Notes under the pieces: generated by a model
Told to the model about the DNA's origin: nothing
What the model saw: only the letters and a program-made list of their open reading frames with translations
The model's database searches: none
Origin: Xanthomonas sp. DAR 35659
GTDB lineage: Bacteria; Pseudomonadota; Gammaproteobacteria; Xanthomonadales; Xanthomonadaceae
NCBI RefSeq assembly: GCF_041242975.1
Contig: NZ_CP162488.1
Location: forward strand, 4,702,001-4,766,000
Reading direction: 5' to 3'
DNA length: 64,000 nucleotides
Program-made: the position numbers and the translations under genes
Part shown: one piece after another, positions 9,777-19,293 of the stretch
Layout: the number at the start of each line of letters is the position of its first letter
How positions within the stretch are numbered: the stretch's first letter is position 1

Positions 9777-10790
9777 ATGACCGACTGGCACCCTTCCCTG
9801 TATCGACACTGGTTCGCCGTCGCCCGCGCCGACGCCCTGCGCCAACGGCCGCTGGCGGTGACGGTGATGGACCGGCATGCGGCGATCGCCCGCTGCGCCG
9901 ACGGCAGCCTGCTGGCGCTGGAGGACCGCTGCCCGCACCGGCATGCGCCGCTGTCGGCCGGCTGCGCCACCGGCGACGGCCTGGCCTGCCCCTACCACGG
10001 CTGGCGCTTCGGCCAGGATGGCGCGTTGCGCGAGATCCCCGGCATGCCGCCCGGGCAGGCACCGCCGGCGGTGCGTGTGCGCGCCTTCGCCGCGCGCGAG
10101 CACGACGGTCTGATCTGGCTGCGCCCGGATGCGCAGGGCGACGCGCAACCGGCGCAACTGGTGCAGGACCTGCAGCCGCCGTCGCGGCGCTTCCTGTGGC
10201 GCACGCGGTGGCGGGCGCACGTGGTCGATGCGCTGGAGAACTTCCTCGATCCGCTGCACACCCACCTGCTGCATCCTGGGCTGGTGCGGCGCGGCGGCGC
10301 GCGCATGCCGATGCGCGCCTGCCTGCAGACCACCGCAGAAGGTTTCCACGTCGACTACAGCGGCGCCGCCGCGCAAAGCGGCTGGCTGTATCAGTTGTTC
10401 GAATCGCCGCGCACGCTGGAACGGGCGCATTTCGCCGCGCCCGGCAGCGCGCAGATCGAGTACCGCTATGCGCGCGGCGGCCGCGTGCGGATCAGCCTGC
10501 ACTTCACCCCGGTCGACGCGCGGAGCACCGACGTGTTAGCCAGCCTGCACGTGGACGGCCGCTGGGCGCCGGCCTGGGCGGTGCGCCTGCTGGTGTGGCC
10601 GTTGCTGCGCAAGGTCGGCGACCAGGACCGGCGCATGCTCGCGCTGCAATCGGACAACCTGCGGCGCTTTCCCGGCGTGCGCGGCGCCTCGACCGCGCTG
10701 GACCTGGTGCGCGAACCGCTGCGCCGCTACTGGGACGGCGAGCCGCTGCCGGCGCCCGGCGCGCAACAGACCATCGACATCATGCTGTGA
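9777..10790 (+). CDS. Rieske non-heme iron oxygenase, vanillate demethylase-like
   Basis: The 337-residue protein has a Rieske [2Fe-2S] cluster site, CPHRHAPLS (C52, H54) and CPYHGW (C71, H74). A mononuclear iron site follows near residue 155-165, NFLDPLHTHLLH, the D/H..H pattern of ring-hydroxylating and O-demethylating oxygenases. It needs an electron-transfer reductase, but none is adjacent. The start at 9777 begins a normal Rieske N-terminus (MTDWHPSLYRHW). Its last 11 bp overlap the convergent phosphodiesterase gene. The substrate is unknown; aromatic demethylation and sterol- or lipid-type oxygenation are both possible. Confidence 0.88.
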   Translation: MTDWHPSLYRHWFAVARADALRQRPLAVTVMDRHAAIARCADGSLLALEDRCPHRHAPLSAGCATGDGLACPYHGWRFGQDGALREIPGMPPGQAPPAVRVRAFAAREHDGLIWLRPDAQGDAQPAQLVQDLQPPSRRFLWRTRWRAHVVDALENFLDPLHTHLLHPGLVRRGGARMPMRACLQTTAEGFHVDYSGAAAQSGWLYQLFESPRTLERAHFAAPGSAQIEYRYARGGRVRISLHFTPVDARSTDVLASLHVDGRWAPAWAVRLLVWPLLRKVGDQDRRMLALQSDNLRRFPGVRGASTALDLVREPLRRYWDGEPLPAPGAQQTIDIML

Positions 10791-13764
10791 GCGCGCCGAG
10801 CGCGGCCAGCGCCTGCGGCAAGGGCAGCGGCCGCCCGATCAGGTAACCCTGCACGTAGTCGCAGCCGTGCGCGCGCAGCCAGCGCAGTTGCTCGGCGCAT
10901 TCCACGCCCTCGGCGACCACGCCCAGGCCCAGGCTGCGGCCCAGGGTCAGCAAGGCCTCGCAGATCGAGGCCTTGCGCGCATCGCGATGCACGTCGACGA
11001 TGAAGCTGCGATCGATCTTGAGCGTGTCCAGCGGCAGGTCGCGCAGATGCGCCATGCTGGAGAAGCCGGTGCCGAAGTCGTCCAGCGCCACGCACACCCC
11101 GAGCGCGCGCAACTGCCGCAACACCTCCAGCGCGTGCTGCGGCTGGCGCATCACGCTGCTCTCGGTCAGTTCCAGATACAGCCCGTCGGCGCCGAGGCCG
11201 ACGTCGGCGCAGGCCTGCGCCAGGTCCGCGACCAGGTCGCCGTCGAAGAACTGCAGCGCCGACACGTTCACCGCCACCGGCAGCTGCGGCCAGCCATGCT
11301 CCGCCAGCGTGCGCCGCGCCTGCGCCGCGGCGCGCATCACCCAGCGCCCAAGCGGCAGGATCAACCCGGTGTCCTCGCACAACTGGATGAACTGGTCCGG
11401 CGCGATGTAGCCGCCGTCGGCCTGCGGCCAGCGGATCAGCGCCTCCAGCAGGCGCGGCGCGCCACTGTCGGCGTGCACCACCGGCTGGAAGTGCAGCTCG
11501 AATTCCTGGCGCTCGATCGCCTGGTGGATGCGTCCGGCCAGGCGCAGGCGTTCGCCGATGCGCGCGGACATGCTGCGTTCGAAGCGCGCGATGCCGCGGC
11601 CCTCGGCCTGCGCCGCATGCGCCGCCTGCGCGGCGCTGCCGATGACTTCCTCGGCGCTGGCGGCATCGTCCGGGTAGCGCGCCACCCCGACGTGCGCCTG
11701 CAACTGCTGGGTGAAATCGCCGCCCTGCACCGGGGTCGAGAGCGCCTCGAGCAGCGCCTGCTGTGCCTGCGGCATCTGCTGCGGATCCAGCACCGCCAGC
11801 ACGAAGTCCTGCGACGGCTGGTAGGCCACCAGGCCGAAACGCTCGCCCAGCGCCCCCAGGCGCTCGGCCACCGCGCAACGCACGGCGTCGCCGACGGCGC
11901 GACCCAGGGTGTCGCCGATCAGCGCCAGGCCGCGCAACTGCACGTAGGCCACCGCGTAGGCGGCCGCCGGGCGCGCGTCCAGCACCTCGGCCAGCGCGCG
12001 CGCCTTGAGCAGCCCGGTGGTGCCGTCGTGGCTGGCGCGGAACGCCAGTTCGCGCTCGTATTCCAGGCGCTGGCTGACGTCCTCGGCCAGGATCAGCCGC
12101 GCCGGCACGCCGTCGAACTCCAGGTCGGCGCTGTGCACGCGCACGGACAGCTGGCTGCCGTCCTTGCGCCGATGGGTCCAGACGCGGGGCTCGTCGAAAC
12201 CGTCGCGCGGCTTGCGGACGTCCGCCAGCACGCGCTCGGCGTCGCTGGCCGGGCGCAGGTCGAGGATGGTCATCGCCAGGAACTCGTCGCGACTGTAGCC
12301 GTACTGGCGGATCGCGGCCTGGTTCACTTCCAGGAAGCGCAGGCTGTCCACCGCGAACAACCAGAACGGCAGCGGATTGCGTTCGAACATCAGCCGGAAC
12401 TGGCGTTCGGCGTCGATCAACCGCGCCGCCACCTCCAGCCGCTCGGTCACGTCCTGCACCGCGCCGGTCATGCACACACCGTCGCGCCCATGCACCAACG
12501 CGCCGCGCGCGGCCAGCCAGCGCAGGCGTCCGTCCGGCATGTGCATGCGGTACACCACGTTGTACTCGCCGCGGCCGTGCAGGGCGTCCTCGTAGCTGCG
12601 CGCGACCCGCTCGCGATCCTCGTCGTGCACCCGCGCCAGGAAGGCATCCACGGTCACGCTGATCCGCGGCAAGCCCAGCATCGCCCCGGTGGGCTCGGCC
12701 AGCAGCAGCTGGCGCCGGTCGGTATCGATCTGCCAGGTGCCGATGCCGCCCATCGCATGCGCCAGGCGCAGGTCCTCGTCGCCGCGGCGCAGTCGCTGCA
12801 GCAGCTGTCGGTGGCGGCGCTCGGCGCGGCGCAGGCTGCCCAGCAGATAGACGAATCCGGCCAGGTACAGCAGGTAGAGCACGCCGGCGGCGGCGGCGAA
12901 CCACCACCAGCCGGCCAGCGCCTCGCGCACCGACAGCCCCGCCACCGCCAGCAGCGGGTAGTCGCGCCCGCCGCTGATCGCCACCATGCGCGGCTGATGG
13001 CCGAACACGATCGCGCGCATGCCCAGCGCCAGGCCCTGCGGCGGCGGCCGCGGCAGGTTCGGCGGCAAGCGCACGCTACCGCCGGCGGCCGGGCCGCTGG
13101 CGGCCAGCAGCAGGCCGTGGCGGTCGATCAGGCCGACCACGCCGTCGTGCCCGGTATCGAACCCGGCGACGATGTGCTGCAGCGCCGCCACCCGCCAGCG
13201 CGCCAGCACCCAGCCGCCGGAGGGCAGCGGCACCGCCAGGCGCAGCACCGGTTCGCCGTCGGCGCTGCGCTGCACCGGTCCGACGAACACGCCCGCGCTG
13301 CCGCGCTGCGCCTCCTGCGCCCAGCCGCGTACGCTGGGATCGCCCGCGCCGCCGCGCCAGCGCGCGCCCTGCGCATCCAGCAAGGCCACGCTGTGCAGTT
13401 CCGGGTGCCGCTCCAGCAGCCCCTGCAGCGAGGCCTCGACCAGCGCCGCCGCGCGCTCCGGTGGCTCGGCGCGCAGCGCCTGCGCGTTGGCCGCCTCGCC
13501 GCGCATGGCCTGGCCCAGCGTGTCCAGCTTCACCTGCAACAGGCGATCGGCGCCGGTGGCCAGCGCCAGGCTCTGCCGCTGCGCGGCGGCCAGGCGATTG
13601 TCGCGGTCGCGCACCAGCACATAGGCCAGCACGCAGGCCAGCGCCACCGCCAGCACCAGCCCCCACACCAGGATCGCGTGCAGCGGCGCGCGCAGCGCAC
13701 GGCGCAGGCGTTGCCCGAAGCGCGGCTCGCGGGTCTTGTCGGCGGTGGCGAATCGGTGCGGCAT
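10780..13764 (-). CDS. PAS-GGDEF-EAL c-di-GMP phosphodiesterase
   Basis: The 994-residue membrane sensor has a first membrane span at about residues 30-51, a periplasmic sensor domain, a second span at about 290-312, two PAS domains (about 340-580), a GGDEF domain and a C-terminal EAL domain. The GGDEF signature is lost (YQPSQDF in its place), so cyclase activity is unlikely. The EAL domain keeps EALIRW, DDFGTGFSS, KIDRSF and VVAEGVE, so it should hydrolyse c-di-GMP. The degenerate GGDEF may bind GTP as an allosteric site, as in other such proteins. The gene is convergent with the Rieske gene. Confidence 0.92.
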   Translation of the reverse strand: MPHRFATADKTREPRFGQRLRRALRAPLHAILVWGLVLAVALACVLAYVLVRDRDNRLAAAQRQSLALATGADRLLQVKLDTLGQAMRGEAANAQALRAEPPERAAALVEASLQGLLERHPELHSVALLDAQGARWRGGAGDPSVRGWAQEAQRGSAGVFVGPVQRSADGEPVLRLAVPLPSGGWVLARWRVAALQHIVAGFDTGHDGVVGLIDRHGLLLAASGPAAGGSVRLPPNLPRPPPQGLALGMRAIVFGHQPRMVAISGGRDYPLLAVAGLSVREALAGWWWFAAAAGVLYLLYLAGFVYLLGSLRRAERRHRQLLQRLRRGDEDLRLAHAMGGIGTWQIDTDRRQLLLAEPTGAMLGLPRISVTVDAFLARVHDEDRERVARSYEDALHGRGEYNVVYRMHMPDGRLRWLAARGALVHGRDGVCMTGAVQDVTERLEVAARLIDAERQFRLMFERNPLPFWLFAVDSLRFLEVNQAAIRQYGYSRDEFLAMTILDLRPASDAERVLADVRKPRDGFDEPRVWTHRRKDGSQLSVRVHSADLEFDGVPARLILAEDVSQRLEYERELAFRASHDGTTGLLKARALAEVLDARPAAAYAVAYVQLRGLALIGDTLGRAVGDAVRCAVAERLGALGERFGLVAYQPSQDFVLAVLDPQQMPQAQQALLEALSTPVQGGDFTQQLQAHVGVARYPDDAASAEEVIGSAAQAAHAAQAEGRGIARFERSMSARIGERLRLAGRIHQAIERQEFELHFQPVVHADSGAPRLLEALIRWPQADGGYIAPDQFIQLCEDTGLILPLGRWVMRAAAQARRTLAEHGWPQLPVAVNVSALQFFDGDLVADLAQACADVGLGADGLYLELTESSVMRQPQHALEVLRQLRALGVCVALDDFGTGFSSMAHLRDLPLDTLKIDRSFIVDVHRDARKASICEALLTLGRSLGLGVVAEGVECAEQLRWLRAHGCDYVQGYLIGRPLPLPQALAALGALTA

Positions 13765-13850
13765 CGGTCCTGGTTAGAGCGGCACGGCGGCCGCGATCTT
13801 GATCCACCCTGCCTGCAACGCAGCATCCGTCGCGGGGTCGGCGGTGCCGT

Positions 13851-14795
13851 TCAGCCAACCGGCGGCAGCGGCGCGGCGGCGTCGGGCCAGTGCGCCAGCC
13901 GTTGTGGCGCGATCCCGACCCGCCGGCACGCGCGCTGCGCGATGCCGTCGTTGAGCGCCACCCTGAACAGCGGGACCGCCGCGCGCAGCATCCGCGCCGA
14001 GGCCGCCGCGCCCGCGCGCTGCAGCCGGCCACGCTGCAGCATCGCCTCGGCCCACGACGGCAGCAGCGCCGCGCCGGCACCCAGGAACAGGTCGCGCGAC
14101 AGGCCCGCCGCCGGTACCGGCAGGCGCAGCCCGGCCAGCACCGCCAGCACCTCGCGCGAGCGTGCATCCACCCGCAGCTGCGGCCGCACCTGCGCGAAGT
14201 AGTCCTGCACCTCGCGCTCGGACCCGGGCACCGCCTGCGCGCCCAGCGCCTCGGCCACGCGCCGGCCCTCGGCGTAGTAGCGGTCGGCGATGGCCGCGGG
14301 CACCGGCCGGCAATAGCGGCGGTAGCCCTGCAGGAACCCGTAGGCCTCGGTGACGTGCACCCAGGTGAGCAAGGCCGGATCGTCGGCGGCATAGGCGCGG
14401 CCGTCCGGGGTGTGGCCGCGCACGCGGGCGTGGATCGCGCGCACCCGCTGGATCAGGCGCTGCGCCTCGGCGTGTGGCGCGTAGCTGGTGGCGGCGACGA
14501 ACTGGGTGGTGCGGCGCAGGCGCCCGACCAGGTCCTCGCGGAAGTTGGAATGGTCGTAGACCCCGGCCAGCGCCAGCGGATGCAGGGTCTGCAGCAGCAA
14601 GGCGCACAGGCCACCGGAGAGCATGCCGGGAAGCTCGGCGTGGATGCGCCAGGTGACGCTGTCCGGACCGAACAGGCCGGGATCGCCGGCGGGATGGTCG
14701 TAGTCGATGTCGCCCTGGCCGCGCGGGAACACGCCCAGTACCCAGCGGCGGATGCGGGCGGCGGCGGGGGCGGCGAGCGAAGGCATGGAGCGCAT
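13851..14795 (-). CDS. MpaB-like (DUF2236) oxygenase family protein
   Basis: The protein of about 314 residues matches the DUF2236/MpaB pattern: FGPDSVTWRIHAELPGM, LLQTLHPLALAGVYDHS, and WVHVTEAYGFLQGYRRY. This family is related to latex-clearing protein and is thought to bind heme or iron for oxidative chemistry. The start is uncertain: in-frame ATGs exist at 14948, 14819, 14795 and 14786, and none has a good ribosome site. I chose 14795 because family similarity begins just after it. The substrate is unknown. Confidence 0.8.
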   Translation of the reverse strand: MRSMPSLAAPAAARIRRWVLGVFPRGQGDIDYDHPAGDPGLFGPDSVTWRIHAELPGMLSGGLCALLLQTLHPLALAGVYDHSNFREDLVGRLRRTTQFVAATSYAPHAEAQRLIQRVRAIHARVRGHTPDGRAYAADDPALLTWVHVTEAYGFLQGYRRYCRPVPAAIADRYYAEGRRVAEALGAQAVPGSEREVQDYFAQVRPQLRVDARSREVLAVLAGLRLPVPAAGLSRDLFLGAGAALLPSWAEAMLQRGRLQRAGAAASARMLRAAVPLFRVALNDGIAQRACRRVGIAPQRLAHWPDAAAPLPPVG

Positions 14796-15031
14796 CGCGC
14801 CATGGTAGCGGGGCGACATGCATGTGCGCGCGAATCGCGGCGTCCCGGGTCGGTGCGGTCGCGGCGGCACTGGCGGCGACGGCATGGCCTCGTCGCGGCG
14901 CGCAAGCGCGGCGTCGCGGCCGCCGCATGTGCGGTCGCAGCATGCCAATCGCGGCCGCTGTGCTAGAAAGAAGCTGCTTCGAGATCGCCAGCGGCAGCGT
15001 CCTTCGTCACCGTGTCAGCAAGGAGCCAGTC

Positions 15032-15646
15032 ATGATCGCTTTGTTCAAGGGGTTGGGGTTGTTGCTCGAGGACAACGCGCTGCACCAGCGCTCGTTCCCC
15101 GAACAGGTCGCGCACTGGCAGCACAAGAGCGAAGCGCAGATCCGCGAGGAAGTGGCCCTGCTGGCCCAGGCCAAGCAGCAATGGTTGGTCGCCTCCATCA
15201 TCGGCTGGCAGGCGATCTCGCTGGTGATCCTGGGCGTCATCACCAACCAGTTGTGGCAGCACGACTACCACGTGACCTTCTCGCGCATCGTCATCGTGTT
15301 CAGTTCGTGGGTCGCGATCCTGTTCGTGATCTGGTTCATCGCCAACATGTTCGACCGCACCGCCGGTTTCGAGCGCTGGCTGACCGCGTTCAACAGCCGC
15401 GAGCGGCTGTCGGTGGATGCCGACACGGTGGAGTGCGTGGCCGACGCGCTGAACATGGCGCGCAAGTATCCGGAGATCCTCGCCTACAAGCGCCAGGTGG
15501 TGGCCAACCGCGAACTGCGCCACGAGGACATCCGCATCATGCGCGAGATGGGCCGCATCCGCCTGCATGCCGAACTGGTCGAGGCGCTGAACCAGTTCGA
15601 AGGCCTGCCGCCCGGCCAGACCGGCGTGGTCCGCGTCGCCGGCTGA
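15032..15646 (+). CDS. two-span inner-membrane protein, unknown function
   Basis: This 204-residue protein starts after a good AAGGAG site. It has an acidic, probably cytoplasmic N-terminal segment with possible coiled-coil character (VAHWQHKSEAQIREEVALLAQ region). Two membrane spans follow at about 55-75 and 90-112 (IVIVFSSWVAILFVIWFIA). The C-terminal part is helical and charged. I do not recognise a family. It is monocistronic, between a divergent oxygenase gene and a long non-coding stretch. Confidence 0.8.
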   Translation: MIALFKGLGLLLEDNALHQRSFPEQVAHWQHKSEAQIREEVALLAQAKQQWLVASIIGWQAISLVILGVITNQLWQHDYHVTFSRIVIVFSSWVAILFVIWFIANMFDRTAGFERWLTAFNSRERLSVDADTVECVADALNMARKYPEILAYKRQVVANRELRHEDIRIMREMGRIRLHAELVEALNQFEGLPPGQTGVVRVAG

Positions 15647-16311
15647 GCCGACGGGCAAGGCACGCTGGCGTCGCGCCAGACATCGGTGCGGCGCCAGATC
15701 GAACAAGCCGTGGCGGCAGGTGCGGGGTACGGCGGGCACCGCGGCACGCCATGCCTGCCTGCTTTCTTCGCACCCGCCTCGTAGGCCGAGACGGGAGGCC
15801 AGCCACACGCCGCCATCCCACTTCATCTCTGCGTGCTCCTTGTGCGGTTGACGCGCCCGCACCAGCATCGGCATAGCGATGCCTGCACGCGGTTGTTTCG
15901 GCATGCTGCGCAAGGACGCTGGCCGGCGCGCGCCGTCAGCCGCCGCACGCCGCGCTGTCCTCTGCCACCCGCTCTGGCGTGATTGCACCGACCCACGCAG
16001 CGACCCCTGCCACGCGTTCCGCCGTGCCGCGCGTGACCCAGGACCGCCGGCGCCGCCAGTCTCGCCGGCGCGGAGCGTTCGCGAGTTCGGCCGCGGCGAG
16101 CGCCCGGGCGGCACCTGTGCCGCGCGTCCTCCGCCAAGGCGCTAGCGAAGAACACGCCTGCTGCGCCAGACACGCGTTCGGCCACGCACGCCACCCCGTG
16201 GCACGCGCACCGCGCGGCTGCCCGACGGGGCGCACACCTACCCACGGGTGACGCGCCATGCGCGCTGGGCCCCACCAGCGGCGCCCGGCTTCGCAAATGC
16301 CCTCTCGCAAA
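15647..16311. other. 665-bp stretch without a convincing gene
   Basis: Open frames exist on both strands (for example 15823-16296 minus), but they are arginine- and alanine-rich, lack a ribosome site and resemble chance frames. I see no RNA gene or repeat here. The right end merges into the Fur-controlled promoter of the siderophore receptor gene. Confidence 0.5.
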
Positions 16312-16330
16312 ATATAATCATTCTCAATTA
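16312..16330. promoter_or_regulatory. Fur box upstream of the siderophore receptor
   Basis: ATATAATCATTCTCAATTA resembles the 19-bp Fur consensus GATAATGATAATCATTATC. It is one of the few AT-rich patches in the region and ends 22 bp before the receptor start, where a bound repressor would block transcription or initiation. Iron-repressed expression is the expected outcome. Confidence 0.7.
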
Positions 16331-16352
16331 GCCATCCCTCCCCACGGCCTCG

Positions 16353-18449
16353 ATGACCCTGCACCCCCTCTCCCTCGCCTGCCTGCTCTGCATGGCGGCC
16401 TCCACCACCGCGCGCGCGGCCGACGCCACCAGCGACGCCGCGCAGCCGGTGGCGTTGCCCACCGTGCAGGTCCGCGCCGATTCGGCCGATACCGGATTCC
16501 GCAGCACCGCGCCGGCGCAATCGGACAAATCGGACGCGCCGCTGGCGCAGACCCCGTTCTCCATCACCGTGGTCCCGCGCGCGTTGCTGGACAGCCAGCA
16601 GGCGCAGACCCTGGCCGACGCCCTGCACAACGTGTCCGGCGTGGTCGCCAATACCTTCGGCCGGCGTGGCTGGGACGACCTGATCATCCGCGGCCAGACC
16701 GCCTCCGATTCGCTGTTCGTCGACGGCCTGCGCACCGCGGCCAGCAACCGCGTCGCCGAGCAGCTGTTCGGCATGCAGCAGGTGGAGGTGCTGAAGGGTC
16801 CGGCCTCGCTGCTGTACGGGCAGGTGCTGCCCGGCGGGCTGGTCAGCCTGGTCAGCAAGCGTCCCGGGCCGACGCCGCGGCGCAGCGCCGAGCTGGGCGT
16901 CGGCAGCGACGGGCTGCGCCAGGGCAGCGTCGATCTCAACCAGCCGCTGTCGGCCGACGGCAAGGTCGCGCTGCGCCTCAACGGCCTGGCGATGAATTCG
17001 GACGACCCCACCGACCACGTGTCCTTCCGCAGCCGCTGGATCGCGCCGTCGCTGTCGCTGGACCTGGGCGAGCGCACCGACTTCGTGCTCCTCACCAGCT
17101 ACCAGGAACGCGAGTACGTCCGCCAGCAGGGCCTGCCCTGGGAAGGCAGCGTCGAGCCCAACCGCAACGGCCGCATCGACCGCGCGCTGTTCATCGGCGA
17201 ACCCGCGCAACCGCCCTATCGCAGCCACCAGAGCCGCATCGGCTACGTGCTCGACCACCGCTTCGACAACGGCTGGACCCTGCACCACGCCGCGCGCTGG
17301 CAGCAGTTCGGCATGGACGGCTTCTTCATCGCCAACAACGGCCTGGCCGCCGACCTGCGGACCTTGCGCCGCACCGCCACCGACCAGCATTTGGACGGGC
17401 GCACCTGGGTGCAGGACACCTACCTGCAGGGCGGCTTCGCCAGCGGTTCCTGGCAGCACACGCTCACCGTCGGCGTGGATGCGTTCAAGACCTGGGAATG
17501 GGCCCTGCAGTCGACCTGCCGGGTCGGCACGCTGAACGTGTACGCGCCGGTCTACGGCGGTGCGGTGACGTGCCCGGCCACGCCCACCCGCGACAACCTC
17601 AGCGTGGTCGCCTCCGGCGGCCTGTACCTGCGCGACCGCATCCAGTTCGCGCCCGACTGGCAACTGCTGCTGGGCCTGCGCCACGACCGCAGCCGCAACC
17701 GCAGCGAGGACTTCCTGACCGGTGCGCAGCAGCGCAACGACGCCAGCGTCACCACCGGCTCGGCCGCGGTGATGTTCGATGCCGGCGGCGGTCTGCGTCC
17801 CTATGCCAGCGTCGCCACCTCGTTCTATCCCAACGTCGGCACCGACGCGCAGGGCGCGCAGTTCGACCCGGAGCGCGGCCGCCAGGTCGAGGTCGGGGTC
17901 AAGATGGAACTGGACGCCGGCACCAGCCTGAGCATGGCGCTGTACGACCTGCGCCGGCGCAACGTGCTGCAGGCCGATCCGTCGAACGACGGCTACAGCA
18001 TCGCGGTCGGCGAACAGCGCAGCCGCGGCCTGGAACTCAACGCCGCCGCCGACCTGGGCAGCGGCGTCAGCCTGTTCGCCGGCTACGCCTACACCGACGC
18101 GGTGGTCACCGACGACGGCGCGCAACGCGTCACCACGGTGGGCGATCGGCTGTACAACGTGCCCCGGCACAGCGGCTCGCTGTGGCTGCAGTACGCGCCG
18201 CGCGGGACGGACGACGGCTGGACCTTCAGCGGCGGCGGGCGTGCCGAGGGCGAGAAGACCGCGTACGGGCACCGCATCCCCGGCTATGTCGTGTTCGATG
18301 CCGGCGTGGCCTACCGCCAGGGCCATTGGCGCTATGCGTTGAACCTGAAGAACGCGTTCGACCACGACTACTACAGCGGCGGCCTGCAGCGCGCGGTGGC
18401 GCTGGGCGATCCACGCAGCGTGCTGTTCTCGGTGGGCGTGGATTACTAG
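16353..18449 (+). CDS. TonB-dependent siderophore receptor
   Basis: The 698-residue protein is an outer-membrane beta-barrel receptor of the FhuA/FpvA-type siderophore group. A signal peptide ends near residue 24 (ARA-AD). The plug domain shows TPFSITVVPRALLDSQQAQT, the VSGVV and DDLIIRGQ segments, and VEVLKGPASLLYGQ. The last residues VLFSVGVDY end in an aromatic residue, as barrel assembly requires. A Fur box lies just upstream. No siderophore biosynthesis gene is adjacent, so it may take up xenosiderophores. The ligand is unknown. Confidence 0.93.
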   Translation: MTLHPLSLACLLCMAASTTARAADATSDAAQPVALPTVQVRADSADTGFRSTAPAQSDKSDAPLAQTPFSITVVPRALLDSQQAQTLADALHNVSGVVANTFGRRGWDDLIIRGQTASDSLFVDGLRTAASNRVAEQLFGMQQVEVLKGPASLLYGQVLPGGLVSLVSKRPGPTPRRSAELGVGSDGLRQGSVDLNQPLSADGKVALRLNGLAMNSDDPTDHVSFRSRWIAPSLSLDLGERTDFVLLTSYQEREYVRQQGLPWEGSVEPNRNGRIDRALFIGEPAQPPYRSHQSRIGYVLDHRFDNGWTLHHAARWQQFGMDGFFIANNGLAADLRTLRRTATDQHLDGRTWVQDTYLQGGFASGSWQHTLTVGVDAFKTWEWALQSTCRVGTLNVYAPVYGGAVTCPATPTRDNLSVVASGGLYLRDRIQFAPDWQLLLGLRHDRSRNRSEDFLTGAQQRNDASVTTGSAAVMFDAGGGLRPYASVATSFYPNVGTDAQGAQFDPERGRQVEVGVKMELDAGTSLSMALYDLRRRNVLQADPSNDGYSIAVGEQRSRGLELNAAADLGSGVSLFAGYAYTDAVVTDDGAQRVTTVGDRLYNVPRHSGSLWLQYAPRGTDDGWTFSGGGRAEGEKTAYGHRIPGYVVFDAGVAYRQGHWRYALNLKNAFDHDYYSGGLQRAVALGDPRSVLFSVGVDY

Positions 18450-18454
18450 GTTCG

Positions 18455-18477
18455 GTCGCGGCTGAAGCCGCTCCTAC
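18455..18477 (-). repeat. 23-bp palindromic Xanthomonas repeat
   Basis: The reverse complement reads GTAGGAGCGGCTTCAGCCGCGAC. It lies 5 bp after the receptor stop codon and is inverted relative to 18544-18566. The pair could fold into a large stem and may act as a transcription end or mRNA stabiliser. Confidence 0.85.
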
Positions 18478-18543
18478 AGGGGCCACGCCGCGGGCGTGCC
18501 GCGTTGCGTTCTCCGCAACCCATCGCGGCCGCGCGCGCTCCTT

Positions 18544-18566
18544 GTAGGAGCGGCTTCAGCCGCGAC
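18544..18566 (+). repeat. 23-bp palindromic Xanthomonas repeat
   Basis: Exact copy, opposite orientation, of 18455-18477. Other copies occur at 40519-40541 (two mismatches), 43469-43491 (variant) and 54999-55021 (exact). Confidence 0.85.
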
Positions 18567-18694
18567 GAAGAAGCCATCGCACCATCCGTCCTCGGACACC
18601 GTCGAGGCTGAAGCCCATCCAATGGGAGAAACTGCCATCGTCCATTTCGACGTGCGCATGTTAAAACGAGGCGCACCTATTCGACGTTGAGCAT

Positions 18695-19087
18695 ATGCAC
18701 ATCCGGACGCCAAATCGCTATCCGCTCATTGCGTTACTGGTTGTCGTCGCCCTGGTGGCTTGTGCATGGCTATGGCTTTCGCCCAGCGGACGCAAGCTGT
18801 GCTGCTCGAGCAGCTACAAAACCTTCGTCAGCCCCGATCGACGCTTCCGGGTGGAAGTGTTTCGCACAAGCGTGCCATTGCCCACGATGCCAGGCTCCGC
18901 GGCGGATGCGCCGGGTTTCGTACGGCTTCAAACCTGGGACGGCAAGGTGCTGCAAGAACAGGATATCGACGCCGTGCAACTGGTCGACCACATTCGCTGG
19001 TCGCCCACGCGCGTGGACGTCCCGTTGATCGCCGAATGGCCTCTGCCCCGCGATGTGGGTGTGCCGACGAAGCCTCCCGGAAACTAG
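18695..19087 (+). CDS. small membrane-anchored protein, unknown function
   Basis: The 130-residue protein has one N-terminal membrane span or uncleaved signal (PLIALLVVVALVACAWLWL) followed by a soluble domain, GRKLCCSSSYKTFVSPDRRFRVEVFR. The FVSPDRRFRVEV pattern is a beta-strand pair seen in small exported proteins of gamma-proteobacteria. The C-terminus ends PTKPPGN. I cannot name the family. It stands alone between repeat elements and a convergent lipoprotein gene. The local GC content is somewhat lower than in its neighbours. Confidence 0.7.
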   Translation: MHIRTPNRYPLIALLVVVALVACAWLWLSPSGRKLCCSSSYKTFVSPDRRFRVEVFRTSVPLPTMPGSAADAPGFVRLQTWDGKVLQEQDIDAVQLVDHIRWSPTRVDVPLIAEWPLPRDVGVPTKPPGN

Positions 19088-19293
19088 AGCGTCGCACACG
19101 ACTCGGCGATCGTCACAGACCACCGCCGTACGGGCCGCGATGGTCCGGGGCGCGCCTACGCCCGCCTCGGTTCAACGGACCTTGCTCCACCCCGGTTGCA
19201 GTCGGCCACAACGAAACACCCTGGCGAACCTATTCCGCGGATACGGATGCCATGCCAGGCGCTTCACTCAAGCCACGACGAAACTCCCTGCAC

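Noticed and set aside
10867..14202. Very long plus-strand open frame (over 1100 codons)
   Set aside because: It runs antisense to the PAS-GGDEF-EAL gene, is rich in Arg, His, Gln and Ala, and has no motif; a shadow of codon bias.
15823..16296. 157-codon minus-strand frame in the long intergenic stretch
   Set aside because: Cys/Arg/Ala-rich with no ribosome site; low confidence that it is real.
15936..18365. Long minus-strand open frame across the siderophore receptor
   Set aside because: It is antisense to a clear TonB-dependent receptor and shows no domain.
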